Source: Bos javanicus
Lineage: Eukaryota > Chordata > Mammalia > Artiodactyla > Bovidae
Assembly: GCF_032452875.1 (NCBI RefSeq)
Contig: NW_026893830.1
Location: 62,001-126,000 of the forward strand
Reading direction: 5' to 3'
Length of the DNA: 64,000 nt
Of the stretch, positions 42,424 to 53,310 are shown one piece after another (the stretch's first letter is position 1; every line of letters begins with the position of its first letter). The notes below the pieces were generated by a model. The model was not told the origin of the DNA. It did no database searches and saw only the letters and a list, made by a program, of their open reading frames with translations. The translations under genes were made by a program, and so were the position numbers.

Positions 42424-43973
42424 TGATCATGTGACTGAGCATGCACTGTTCACGTGGCTGATCATACACTGATCACGTGATTGATCATGCACTGATCACT
42501 TGGATATCATGCACTGATCACGTGGCTGATCATACACTGATCACATGACTGCCCATGCACTGATTACGTGGATGATCATATGCTGATCATGTGACAGATC
42601 ATGCAGGGATTATGTGGCGATCATGCACTGATCAAGTGGCTGATCATACTCTGCTCACGAAACTGATCATGCACTGATCACGTGGCTATCATCCACTGCT
42701 CACGTGGCTGATCATGCAGTGATTACTTAGCTACCGTGTACTGGTCACCTGAGTGATCATGCACTGATCACGTAATTGATCATGCACTGATCATGTGGCT
42801 GATCATGCACTGATCACGTGGCTGATCATACACTAGTCACGTGACTGATCATGCACTGATCACGTGACTGATCATGCACTGATCACGGGACTGATTATGC
42901 ACTGATCACTTGGCTGGTCATACACTGATGACGTGCTGGGTCATGAACTGATCACGTGGCTGATCATGCACTGATCACTTGGCTGGTCATACACTGATCA
43001 CGTGACTGATCATGCACTGATACCGTGGCTGATCAAGCACTGATCACGTGGCTATAATGCACTTCTCACGTGGCTGATCATGCAATGATCACGCAGCTAC
43101 CCTGTACTGGTCACATGACTGATATTGCACTGATCACGTGACTGATCATGCACAGATCACGAAAATGATCATGGACTGTTCACGTGACTGATCATGTACT
43201 GATCACGTGACTGATCATGCACTGATCACCTGACTCATCATGCACTGATCACGTGGCTGATCATGCAATGATCACATAGCAACCATGTACTGGTCACGTG
43301 ACTGATCATGCACTGATCACGTAATTAATCCTGCACTGATCACCTGACTCATCATGCACTGATCCGGTGGCTGATCACACACGTATCACGTGACTGATCA
43401 TGTACAGATCACTTGACTAATCATGAAGTGATCACGTGGCTATCCTGCACTGATCACGTGGATATCATGCACTGATCACGTTACTGATCACACACGTATC
43501 ACGTGACTGATCATGCACTGATCACGTGGCTATCATGCACTGATCACGTGGCTATAATGCACTGATATCATGCACTGGTCACGTGGCTTATCACACACGT
43601 ATCACGTGACTGATCATGCACTGATCACGTGGCTATCATGCACAGATCATGTGGCTGATCATGCAATGATCACGTAGCTACCATGTACTGGTCACGTGAC
43701 TGTTCATGCACTCATCACGTGGCTGATCATGCACTGATCACGTGACTGATCATGCACTGATCACGTGGCTGATCATGCACTGATCACGTGGCTCTCATGC
43801 ACTGCTCACCTGGCTGATCATGCAATGATCACGCAGCTACAATGTACTGGTCACATGACTGATCATGCACTGATCACGTAATAGATCATGCACTGATCAC
43901 CTGGCTTATCATGCATTGATTATGTGATTCATCATGTGCTGATCATGTTTGGTGTCATACACTGATCATGTGC

Positions 43974-44204
43974 CTCTGGAGGCAATGAACAAAGAGCTGA
44001 GTAGGCAGGAATCAGTAGGCAATAATCATGGAACTCAGCTCTGAGAAATCATGCTGCTCAGCTGGCAATAATCAAGTAGATGAGCAGGCAGGAATTATGC
44101 AGCACAGATGGCAATTGTCAAGGAGATGACAGGCAGGAATCGTACAGCTCAGCTGGCAATTGTCAAGCAGATGAGCAGACAGTAATCACGAAGCTCAGCA
44201 GGCC
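43974..44204 (+). repeat. Diverged block, type B, copy 8
   Basis: Standard type B with GCACAGATGG. Confidence 0.9.
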
Positions 44205-45032
44205 CTGATCACATGACTGAGCATGCACTGTTCACGTCGCTGATCACACACCTATCACGTGAATGATCATGCACTGACCACGTGGCTCTCATGCACAGAT
44301 CACGTGATTCTGCATGCACTGATCACGTAATTGTATGCACTGCTCACGTGGCTATCATGCACTGATGACGTGGCTGATCATGCACTGATCATGTGACTGA
44401 TCATGCACTGATCACGTAGCTATCTTGCACTGGTCACTTGGCTGATCAGACACTCATCATGGGACTGATCGTGCACTGATTGCGGCGCTATAATGCATTG
44501 ACTACATGACTCCACATGCACTGATCACGTGCATGATCATGCACTGATCACGTGGCTATCATGCACTGATCATTTGGCTGGTCATACACTGATCATGTGC
44601 CTGGTCATGCACTGATCATGTGGCTGATCATGCACTGATCACGTGACTGATCATGCACTGATCACGTGTCTATCATGCACTGATCACGTGGCTATCATGC
44701 ACAGATCACGTGGCTGATCATGCAATGATCACGTAGCTACCATGTACTGGTCACGTGACTGATCATGCACTGATCACGTGGCTGATCATGCACTGATCAC
44801 GTGACTGATCATGCACTGATCTCGTGGCTGATCATGAACTGATCACGTGGCTATCATGCACTGCTCACGTGGCTGATCATGCAATGATCACGCAGCTACC
44901 ATGTACTGGTCACATGACTGATCATGCACTGATCACGTACTTGATCATGCACTGATCACCTGGCTTATCATGCATTGATCATGTGACTCATCATGTGCTG
45001 ATCATGTTTGGTGTCATACACTGATCATGTGC

Positions 45033-45269
45033 CTCTGGAGGCAATGAACACAGAGCTGGGTAGGCAGGAATCATTCAGCAGGCAATAATCTTGGAACTCA
45101 GCTCTGAGAAATCATGCTGCTCAGCTGGCAATAATCAAGTAGATGAGCAGGCAGGAATTACGCAGCACAGGTGGCAAATGTCAAGGAGATGACAGGCAGG
45201 AATCGTGCAGCTCAGCTGGCAATTGTCAAGCAGATGAGCAGACAGTAATCACGCAGCTCAGCAGGCCCT
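45033..45269 (+). repeat. Diverged block, type C, copy 8
   Basis: Standard type C. Confidence 0.9.
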
Positions 45270-46905
45270 GATCACGTGACTGAGCATGCACTGTTCACTT
45301 GGATGATCACACACCTATCACGTGACTGATCATGCACTTATCACGTGGCTCTCATGCACTCATCACGTGATTGCACATGCACTGATCACATAATTGTATG
45401 CACTGATCACGTGGCTATCATGCACTGATGACCTGGGTGATCATGCACTGATCATGTGACTGATCATGCACTGATCACGTAGCTATCTTGCACTGATCAC
45501 TTGGCTGCTCATGCACTGATCACGTGACTGCACATGCACTGATCACGTGACTTATCATGCACTGATCACGTAGCTATCTTGCACTGATCACTTGTCTGAT
45601 CATACACTCATCACGGGATTGATCGTGCACTGATTACGGCGCTATCATGCATTGACTACATGACTCCACATGCACTGATCACGTGGATGATCATGCACTG
45701 ATCACGTGACTGACCATGCACTGATCACGTGACTGATTATGCACTGATTACGTGGCTGATCATGCACTGATCACGTGGCTATCATGCACTGATCACGAGA
45801 CTGATCATGCAATGATCACGTAGCTACCATGTACTGGTCAGGTGACTGATCATGCACTGATCACGTAAATGATCATGCACTGGTCATGTGGCTGATCATG
45901 CACTGATCACTTGGCTGGTCATACACTGATCACGTGACTGATCATGCACTGATACCGTGGCTGATCAAGCACTGATCACGTGGCTATAATGCACTTCTCA
46001 CGTGGCTGATCATGCAATGATCACGCAGCTACCCTGTACTGGTCACATGACTGATATTGCACTGATCACGTGACTGATCATGCACAGATCACGAAAATGA
46101 TCATGGACTGTTCACGTGACTGATCATGTACTGATCACGTGACTGATCATGCACTGATCACCTGACTCATCATGCACTGATCACGTGGCTGATCATGCAA
46201 TGATCACGTAGCAACCATGTACTGGTCACGTGACTGATCATGCACTGATCACGTAATTAATCCTGCACTGATCACCTGACTCATCATGCACTGATCCGGT
46301 GGCTGATCACACACGTATCACGTGACTGATCATGTACAGATCACTTGACTAATCATGAAGTGATCACGTGGCTATCCTGCACTGATCACGTGGATATCAT
46401 GCACTGATCACGTTACTGATCACACACGTATCACGTGACTGATCATGCACTGATCACGTGGCTATCATGCACTGATCACGTGGCTATAATGCACTGATAT
46501 CATGCACTGGTCACGTGGCTTATCACACACGTATCACGTGACTGATCATGCACTGATCACGTGGCTATCATGCACAGATCATGTGGCTGATCATGCAATG
46601 ATCACGTAGCTACCATGTACTGGTCACGTGACTGTTCATGCACTCATCACGTGGCTGATCATGCACTGATCACGTGACTGATCATGCACTGATCACGTGG
46701 CTGATCATGCACTGATCACGTGGCTCTCATGCACTGCTCACCTGGCTGATCATGCAATGATCACGCAGCTACAATGTACTGGTCACATGACTGATCATGC
46801 ACTGATCACGTAATAGATCATGCACTGATCACCTGGCTTATCATGCATTGATTATGTGATTCATCATGTGCTGATCATGTTTGGTGTCATACACTGATCA
46901 TGTGC

Positions 46906-47137
46906 CTCTGGAGGCAATGAACAAAGAGCTGAGTAGGCAGGAATCAGTAGGCAATAATCATGGAACTCAGCTCTGAGAAATCATGCTGCTCAGCTGGCAA
47001 TAATCAAGTAGATGAGCAGGCAGGAATTATGCAGCACAAATGGCAATTGTCAAGGAGATGACAGGCAGGAATCGTACAGCTCAGCTGGCAATTGTCAAGC
47101 AGATGAGCAGACAGTAATCACGAAGCTCAGCAGGCCC
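46906..47137 (+). repeat. Diverged block, type B, copy 9
   Basis: Has the GCACAAATGG marker of copies 4 and 5. Confidence 0.9.
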
Positions 47138-47653
47138 TGATCACATGACTGAGCATGCACTGTTCACGTCGCTGATCACACACCTATCACGTGAATGATC
47201 ATGCACTGACCACGTGGCTCTCATGCACAGATCACGTGATTCTGCATGCACTGATCACGTAATTGTATGCACTGCTCACGTGGCTATCATGCACTGATGA
47301 CGTGGCTGATCATGCACTGATCATGTGACTGATCATGCACTGATCACGTAGCTATCTTGCACTGGTCACTTGGCTGATCAGACACTCATCATGGGACTGA
47401 TCGTGCACTGATTGCGGCGCTATAATGCATTGACTACATGACTCCACATGCACTGATCACGTGCATGATCATGCACTGATCACGTGGCTATCATGCACTG
47501 ATCATTTGGCTGGTCATACACTGATCATGTGCCTGGTCATGCACTGATCATGTGGCTGATCATGCACTGATCACGTGACTGATCATGCACTGATCACGTG
47601 TCTATCATGCACTGATCACGTGGCTATCATGCACAGATCACGTGGCTGATCAT

Positions 47654-48107
47654 GCAATGCTCACGTAGCTACCATGTACTGGTCACGTGACTGATCATGC
47701 ACTGATCACGTGGCTGATCATGCACTGATCACGTGACTGATCATGCACTGATCTCTTGGCTGATCATGAACTGATCACGTGGCTATCATGCACTGCTCAC
47801 GTGGCTGATCATGCAATGATCACGCAGCTACCATGTACTGGTCACGTGACTGATCATGCACTGCTCACGTGGCTGATCATGCAATGCTCACGTAGCTACC
47901 ATGTACTGGTCACGTGACTGATCATGCACTGATCACGTGGCTGATCATGCACTGATCACGTGACTGATCATGCACTGATCTCGTGGCTGATCATGAACTG
48001 ATCACGTGGCTATCATGCACTGCTCACGTGGCTGATCATGCAATGATCACGCAGCTACCATGTACTGGTCACATGACTGATCATGCACTGATCACGTACT
48101 TGATCAT
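47654..48107 (+). repeat. 227-bp tandem duplication in copy 9
   Basis: GCAATGCTCACGTAGC at 47,654 and 47,881, with the same internal difference (CTCTTGGC then CTCGTGGC) as in copies 2 and 3. Confidence 0.88.
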
Positions 48108-48191
48108 GCACTGATCACCTGGCTTATCATGCATTGATCATGTGACTCATCATGTGCTGATCATGTTTGGTGTCATACACTGATCATGTGC

Positions 48192-48428
48192 CTCTGGAGG
48201 CAATGAACACAGAGCTGGGTAGGCAGGAATCATTCAGCAGGCAATAATCTTGGAACTCAGCTCTGAGAAATCATGCTGCTCAGCTGGCAATAATCAAGTA
48301 GATGAGCAGGCAGGAATTACGCAGCACAGGTGGCAAATGTCAAGGAGATGACAGGCAGGAATCGTGCAGCTCAGCTGGCAATTGTCAAGCAGATGAGCAG
48401 ACAGTAATCACGCAGCTCAGCAGGCCCT
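48192..48428 (+). repeat. Diverged block, type C, copy 9
   Basis: Standard type C. Confidence 0.9.
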
Positions 48429-49277
48429 GATCACGTGACTGAGCATGCACTGTTCACTTGGATGATCACACACCTATCACGTGACTGATCATGCACTTAT
48501 CACGTGGCTCTCATGCACTCATCACGTGATTGCACATGCACTGATCACATAATTGTATGCACTGATCACGTGGCTATCATGCACTGATGACCTGGGTGAT
48601 CATGCACTGATCATGTGACTGATCATGCACTGATCACGTAGCTATCTTGCACTGATCACTTGGCTGCTCATGCACTGATCACGTGACTGCACATGCACTG
48701 ATCACGTGACTTATCATGCACTGATCACGTAGCTATCTTGCACTGATCACTTGTCTGATCATACACTCATCACGGGATTGATCGTGCACTGATTACGGCG
48801 CTATCATGCATTGACTACATGACTCCACATGCACTGATCACGTGGATGATCATGCACTGATCACGTGACTGACCATGCACTGATCACGTGACTGATTATG
48901 CACTGATTACGTGGCTGATCATGCACTGATCACGTGGCTATCATGCACTGATCACGAGACTGATCATGCAATGATCACGTAGCTACCATGTACTGGTCAG
49001 GTGACTGATCATGCACTGATCACGTAAATGATCATGCACTGGTCATGTGGCTGATCATGCATTGATCACGTGACTGATCATGCACTGATCACGTGACTGA
49101 TCATGCACTGATCACGTGACTTATCATGCACTGATCACGTGGCTATCATGCACTGATACCGTGACTGAGCATGGACTGATCACATGACTATCATGTAGTG
49201 ATCACGTGACTTAATGGCGCTGATCATGTGACTGATCATGCGCTGATCATGTTTGCTATCATACACTGATCATGTGC

Positions 49278-49518
49278 CTCTGGAGGCAATAAACACAGAG
49301 CTGAGTAGGCACGAATCAAACAGTCAGCAGGCAATAATCATGGAACTCAGCTGTGAGGAATCATGCTGCTCAGCTGGCAATAATCAAGCAGCTGAGCAGG
49401 CAGGAATTACGCAGCACAGCGGGAAATTGTCAAGCAGATGACAGGCAGGAATCGTGCAGCTCAGCTGGCAATTGTCAAGCAGATGAGCAGACAGGAATCA
49501 CGAAGCTCAGCAGGCCCT
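49278..49518 (+). repeat. Diverged block, type A, copy 10
   Basis: Standard higher-order form with CAGCGGGAAATTG. Confidence 0.9.
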
Positions 49519-50490
49519 GATCATGTGACTGAGCATGCACTGTTCACGTGGCTGATCATACACTGATCACGTGATTGATCATGCACTGATCACTTGGATA
49601 TCATGCACTGATCACGTGGCTGATCATACACTGATCACATGACTGCCCATGCACTGATCACGTGGATGATCATATGCTGATCATGTGACAGATCATGCAG
49701 GGATTATGTGGCGATCATGCACTGATCAAGTGGCTGATCATACTCTGCTCACGAAACTGATCATGCACTGATCACGTGGCTATCATCCACTGCTCACGTG
49801 GCTGATCATGCAGTGATTACTTAGCTACCGTGTACTGGTCACCTGAGTGATCATGCACTGATCACGTAATTGATCATGCACTGATCATGTGGCTGATCAT
49901 GCACTGATCACGTGGCTGATCATACTCTGCTCACGTGACTGATCATGCACTGATCACGTGACTGATCATGCACTGATCACGGGACTGATTATGCACTGAT
50001 CACTTGGCTGGTCATACACTGATGACGTGCTGGGTCATGAACTGATCACGTGGCTGATCATGCACTGATCACTTGGCTGGTCATACACTGATCACGTGAC
50101 TGATCATGCACTGATACCGTGGCTGATCAAGCACTGATCACGTGGCTATAATGCACTTCTCACGTGGCTGATCATGCAATGATCACGCAGCTACCCTGTA
50201 CTGGTCACATGACTGATATTGCACTGATCACGTGACTGATCATGCACAGATCACGAAAATGATCATGGACTGTTCACGTGACTGATCATGTACTGATCAC
50301 GTGACTGATCATGCACTGATCACCTGACTCATCATGCACTGATCACGTGGCTGATCATGCAATGATCATGTAGCAACCATGTACTGGTCACGTGACTGAT
50401 CATGCACTGATCACGTAATTAATCCTGCACTGATCACCTGACTCATCATGCACTGATCACGTGGCTGATCACACACGTATCACGTGACTG
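49278..50490 (+). repeat. 3.93-kb higher-order repeat, copy 10 (partial)
   Basis: Starts with a type-A block and follows the repeat for about 1.2 kb, then departs from it around 50,455-50,490, where CTGATCACGTGGC replaces the expected CTGATCCGGTGGC and the order of monomers changes. Confidence 0.9.
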
Positions 50491-51109
50491 ATCATGAACT
50501 GATCACGTGGCTATCATGCACTGATCTCGTGGCTATCATGCACTGATCACGTGGCTGAATATGCAATGATCTCGTAGCTACCATGTACTGGTCACGTGAC
50601 TGATCTTGCACTGATCACGTAATTGATCATGCACTGATCACGTGGCTGATCAAGCACTGATCACGTGACTACCATGCACTGCTAACCTGGCTGATCATGC
50701 AATGATCACACAGTTACCATGTACTGGTCACGTGACTGATCATGCACTGATCATGTGTCTGATCATGCACCGATCACGTGACTGATCATGCACTGATCAC
50801 GTGACTGATCATGCACTGATCACGTGGCTATCATGCACTGATCACTTGGCTGGTCATACACTGATCACGCAGCTAACATGTTCTGGTCACGTGACTGATC
50901 ATGCACTGATGACGTAATTGATCATGCACTGATCAAGTGGCTATCATGCACTGATCACATGGCTGGTCATACACTGATCACGTGCCTGGTTATGCACAGA
51001 TTACATGACTGATCATGCACTGATCACCTCACTGATCATGCACTGATCACGTGGCTATCATGCACTACTCACGTGGCTGATCATGCAATGATCACGTAGC
51101 AACGATGTA
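50491..51109. repeat. Decayed 23-mer border before the LTR array
   Basis: Loosely ordered 23-mers with many changed E-box words (CACACAGTTACC, GATGACGTAATTG, CATGTTCTGGTC). It ends at GCAACGATGTACTGG, where the LTR stump begins. Confidence 0.85.
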
Positions 51110-51137
51110 CTGGATCAGTTGGGGCTGGTCCCCTGCA
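51110..51137 (+). mobile_element. LTR stump (last 28 bp of the LTR)
   Basis: CTGGATCAGTTGGGGCTGG matches the 3' end of the full LTRs downstream. It is joined directly to satellite at GTA|CTGG. Satellite variants normally continue ACTGGTCACG, so the joint lies in a short shared ACTGG. The end is CCCTGCA, where the full copies have CCCCGGCA. Confidence 0.88.
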
Positions 51138-51139
51138 GG

Positions 51140-51157
51140 TGGAGACCGAACAGGGAC
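51140..51157 (+). other. Primer binding site, tRNA-Lys type (with the LTR stump)
   Basis: TGGAGACCGAACAGGGAC, 2 nt after the LTR end. It differs from the tRNA-Lys3 complement at two positions and is the most changed but one of the seven sites. Confidence 0.82.
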
Positions 51158-51399
51158 TTCAGGAGGCAATACTCAAAGAGCTGAGCAGACGCGAACCACG
51201 CAATCAGCAGGCAATAAGCATGGAGCTCAGCAGTGACGAATCATGCTGCTCAACTGGCAATAATCAAGCACGTGACCAGGCAGGAATCACGCAGCTCAGC
51301 TGGCAATTGTTAAGCAGATGAGCCGACAGGAATCACGCAGCTCAGATGGCAATTGTCATGCAGATGAGCCAGCAGGAATCACGCAGCTCAGCAGGCCCT
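51158..51399 (+). repeat. Diverged 23-mer block after the primer binding site, unit 0
   Basis: Starts at TTCAGGAGGCAATACTC and splits into consecutive 23-mers (CAATACTC..., then AATAAGCATGG..., then AGGAATCACGCAGCTCAGC...). It has one extra 46-bp doublet (AGATGGCAATTGTCATGC). It is homologous to the LTR-free A/B/C blocks and is not a retroviral leader. Confidence 0.88.
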
Positions 51400-51948
51400 G
51401 ATCACGTGACTCTGCAGGCACTGATAATGTGGCTGATCAAGTCCAGATCACGTGACTGAGCATGCACTGATCACGTGGCTATCATGCACTGATGACGAGA
51501 CTGCGCATGCACTGATGACGTGGCTGATCAGGCACTGATATCATGGCTCATCATGCACTGATCACGTGTTTATCAGGCAATGATCAGTGACTGACAGGCG
51601 CTTATCATGGGACTGTGCACGCACTGACCACGTGGCGATCATGCACTGATCACGTGACTGTGCATGCACTGATGAAGTGGCTGTTCGGGCACTGATCACG
51701 TGTTTATCAGGCAGTGATCAGTGACTGACTGGCGCTGATCAGGGGACTGTGCACGCACTGATCAGGTGGCTGATCAGGAACTGACCACCTGACTGCGCAT
51801 GCAGTGATCACGTGGCTGGTCGTTCACTGATCACGTGTTTATCATCCGGTGATCACGTGACTGAGAGGCGCTGATCACGTGACTGTGCCGTCAGTGATCA
51901 CGTGGCTGAGCAGGCACTGATATCGTGACTGAGCATGCACTGATCATG
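51400..51948. repeat. LTR-unit 23-mer segment, unit 0
   Basis: 549 bp of 23-mers with unit-specific words (GTGTTTATCAGGC, GATCAGTGACTGAC, GTGGCTGTTCGGGC). The last monomer, ACTGATCATG, is cut by the LTR. Confidence 0.9.
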
Positions 51949-52546
51949 TGCCGGGAGCCGGGGAGGCATTCCACTCTGGACAAAGGTCATGAGGAAGGAG
52001 GCTCGGCATACACAAATGCGGGATCGAGCCTCAGGAGTCCACCCGGATATTCTCGAGCATCTCCCCCAAAAACCGGAGTCTGCCTACTGTATTGCTTTGT
52101 GCTCTCACCTCTGATTTCACTGGGGGCTGTCCCCCACCACCATCTCGCTCTCTCTGTCAAAGAGTTAACTTACAGTTCCAATTCATAAAGTTCCTTGTCA
52201 TTCTTCCCTTTAACTTCCAGCTGAGTCTCCATCTGGAGCGCGGAACCCACCACGCTTACTAATTATGCCTGGGCTGCTAAGACCCACTCGAGAAGGTGTC
52301 TAGGGTGAGGCACCTTTCGCTATTCGAGAGGGCGCCTGCGGCCTACGTAAGTGGTGCAAACTTCTTGTCTTGAAGTTTGATTGGTCTTCCGCGTAAACCA
52401 AGCTACTCAGTCTCTTTTCTCCACCGAATTTTCCTACCGAGCTCTCCTCATACTATCATTCTTGACATCTCTGATTAGCATACAAATAGTCGCCTAGGCC
52501 ATCTCTCCTTCGAATACCCTGGATCAGTTGGGGCTGGTCCCCGGCA
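51949..52546 (+). mobile_element. Endogenous retroviral LTR, copy 1 (598 bp)
   Basis: Bounded by an inverted repeat, TGCCGGGAGCC at the left and GGTCCCCGGCA at the right, so it has the TG...CA ends of a retroviral LTR. A tRNA-Lys-type primer binding site follows after 2 nt, which points to a class II (beta-retrovirus/ERVK-like) element. Inside, from left to right, are a C/A homopolymer run (CTCCCCCAAAAACC, 52,071-52,084), TGGGGGCTGTCCCCCA (a perfect 6-bp stem), an AAGGTG...CACCTT stem, ATTGG (reverse CCAAT) and a TATA-like word. There is no AATAAA. No gag, pol or env sequence and no second LTR of the same provirus is present. Confidence 0.9.
52380..52487 (+). promoter_or_regulatory. Putative LTR promoter, copy 1
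   Basis: ATTGG (CCAAT on the other strand) at 52,380-52,384 and TACAAAT at 52,481-52,487. The TATA word carries a T-to-C change in this copy only. Transcription would run rightward through the primer binding site into satellite. Confidence 0.6.
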
Positions 52547-52548
52547 GG

Positions 52549-52566
52549 TGGCAACCGAACAGGGAC
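52549..52566 (+). other. Primer binding site, copy 1
   Basis: TGGCAACCGAACAGGGAC, two changes from the tRNA-Lys3 complement. Its last base abuts CTCAGGAGGC, which is satellite. Confidence 0.85.
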
Positions 52567-52759
52567 CTCAGGAGACAATACTCAAAGAGCTGAGCAGACA
52601 CGAACCACGCAATCAGCAGGCAATAAGCATGGAGCTCAGCAGTGACGAATCATGCTGCTCAACTGGCAATAATCAAGCACGTGACCAGGCAGGAATCACG
52701 CAGCTCAGCTGGCAATTGTCAAGCAGATGAGCCGCAGGAATCACGCAGCTCAGCAGGCC
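52567..52759 (+). repeat. Diverged 23-mer block, unit 1 (short)
   Basis: About 193 bp. The 46-bp doublet present in other units is missing, leaving GCAGATGAGCCGCAGGAATC. Confidence 0.88.
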
Positions 52760-53310
52760 CTGATCAAGTGACTCTGCAGGCACTGATCACGTGGCTGATC
52801 AAGTCCAGATCACGTGACTGAACATGCACTGATCACGTGGCTATCATGCACTGATGACGTAACTGCGCATGCACTGATGACGTGGCTAATCGGGCACTGA
52901 TCACATGGCTCATCATGCACTGATCACGTGTTTATCAGGCAATGATCAGTGACTGACAGGCGCTGATCATGGGACTGTGCACGCACTGATCACGTGGCTA
53001 TCATGCACTGATGTCGTGACTGCGCATGCACTGATGAGGTGGCTGTTCGGGCACTGATCACGTGTTTATCAGGCAGTGATCAGTGACTGACAGGCGCTGA
53101 TCAGGGGACTGTGCACGCACTGATCAGGTGGCTGATCAGGAACTGACCACCTGACTGCGCATGCAGTGATCACGTGGCTGGTCGTTCACTGATCACGTGT
53201 TTATCATCCGGTGATCACGTGACTGAGAGGCGCTGATCACGTGACTGTGCCGTCAGTGATCACGTGGCTGAGCAGGCACTGATATCGTGACTGAGCATGC
53301 ACTGATCATG
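52760..53310. repeat. LTR-unit 23-mer segment, unit 1
   Basis: 551 bp of 23-mers in the same order as unit 0. It ends at the ACTGATCATG half-monomer. Confidence 0.9.

Larger units (their letters stand above)
42184..45900 (+). repeat. 3.93-kb higher-order repeat, copy 8 (right end deleted)
   Basis: Runs A-B-C and then, just before the next type-A lead-in, jumps at about 45,891-45,910 to the region ~770 bp after a type-A block. About 1.0 kb, including the next type-A block, is lost. Confidence 0.92.
45901..49277 (+). repeat. 3.93-kb higher-order repeat, copy 9 (block A missing, long form)
   Basis: Begins inside the repeat after the deletion joint and has no type-A block. It carries B at 46,906 and C at 48,192, separated by 1,286 bp because it contains the 227-bp duplication. 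Confidence 0.92.
51949..53310 (+). repeat. LTR-satellite unit 1 (1,362 bp)
   Basis: LTR start to next LTR start. It contains the LTR, primer binding site, diverged block and 551 bp of 23-mers. It is short because its diverged block lacks the usual extra 46-bp doublet. Confidence 0.9.

Noticed and set aside
51158..51399. Satellite born from tandem repeats in a retroviral leader
   Set aside because: I considered this because the blocks follow the primer site directly. The in-register empty site in LTR-free blocks makes the reverse order (satellite first, LTR inserted later) simpler. A family-wide comparison could reopen it.
52060..52090. Poly(A) tail of a retroposon (C/A run in the LTR)
   Set aside because: The run is internal to every LTR copy at the same place, varies in length like a microsatellite, and has no SINE or LINE body beside it.
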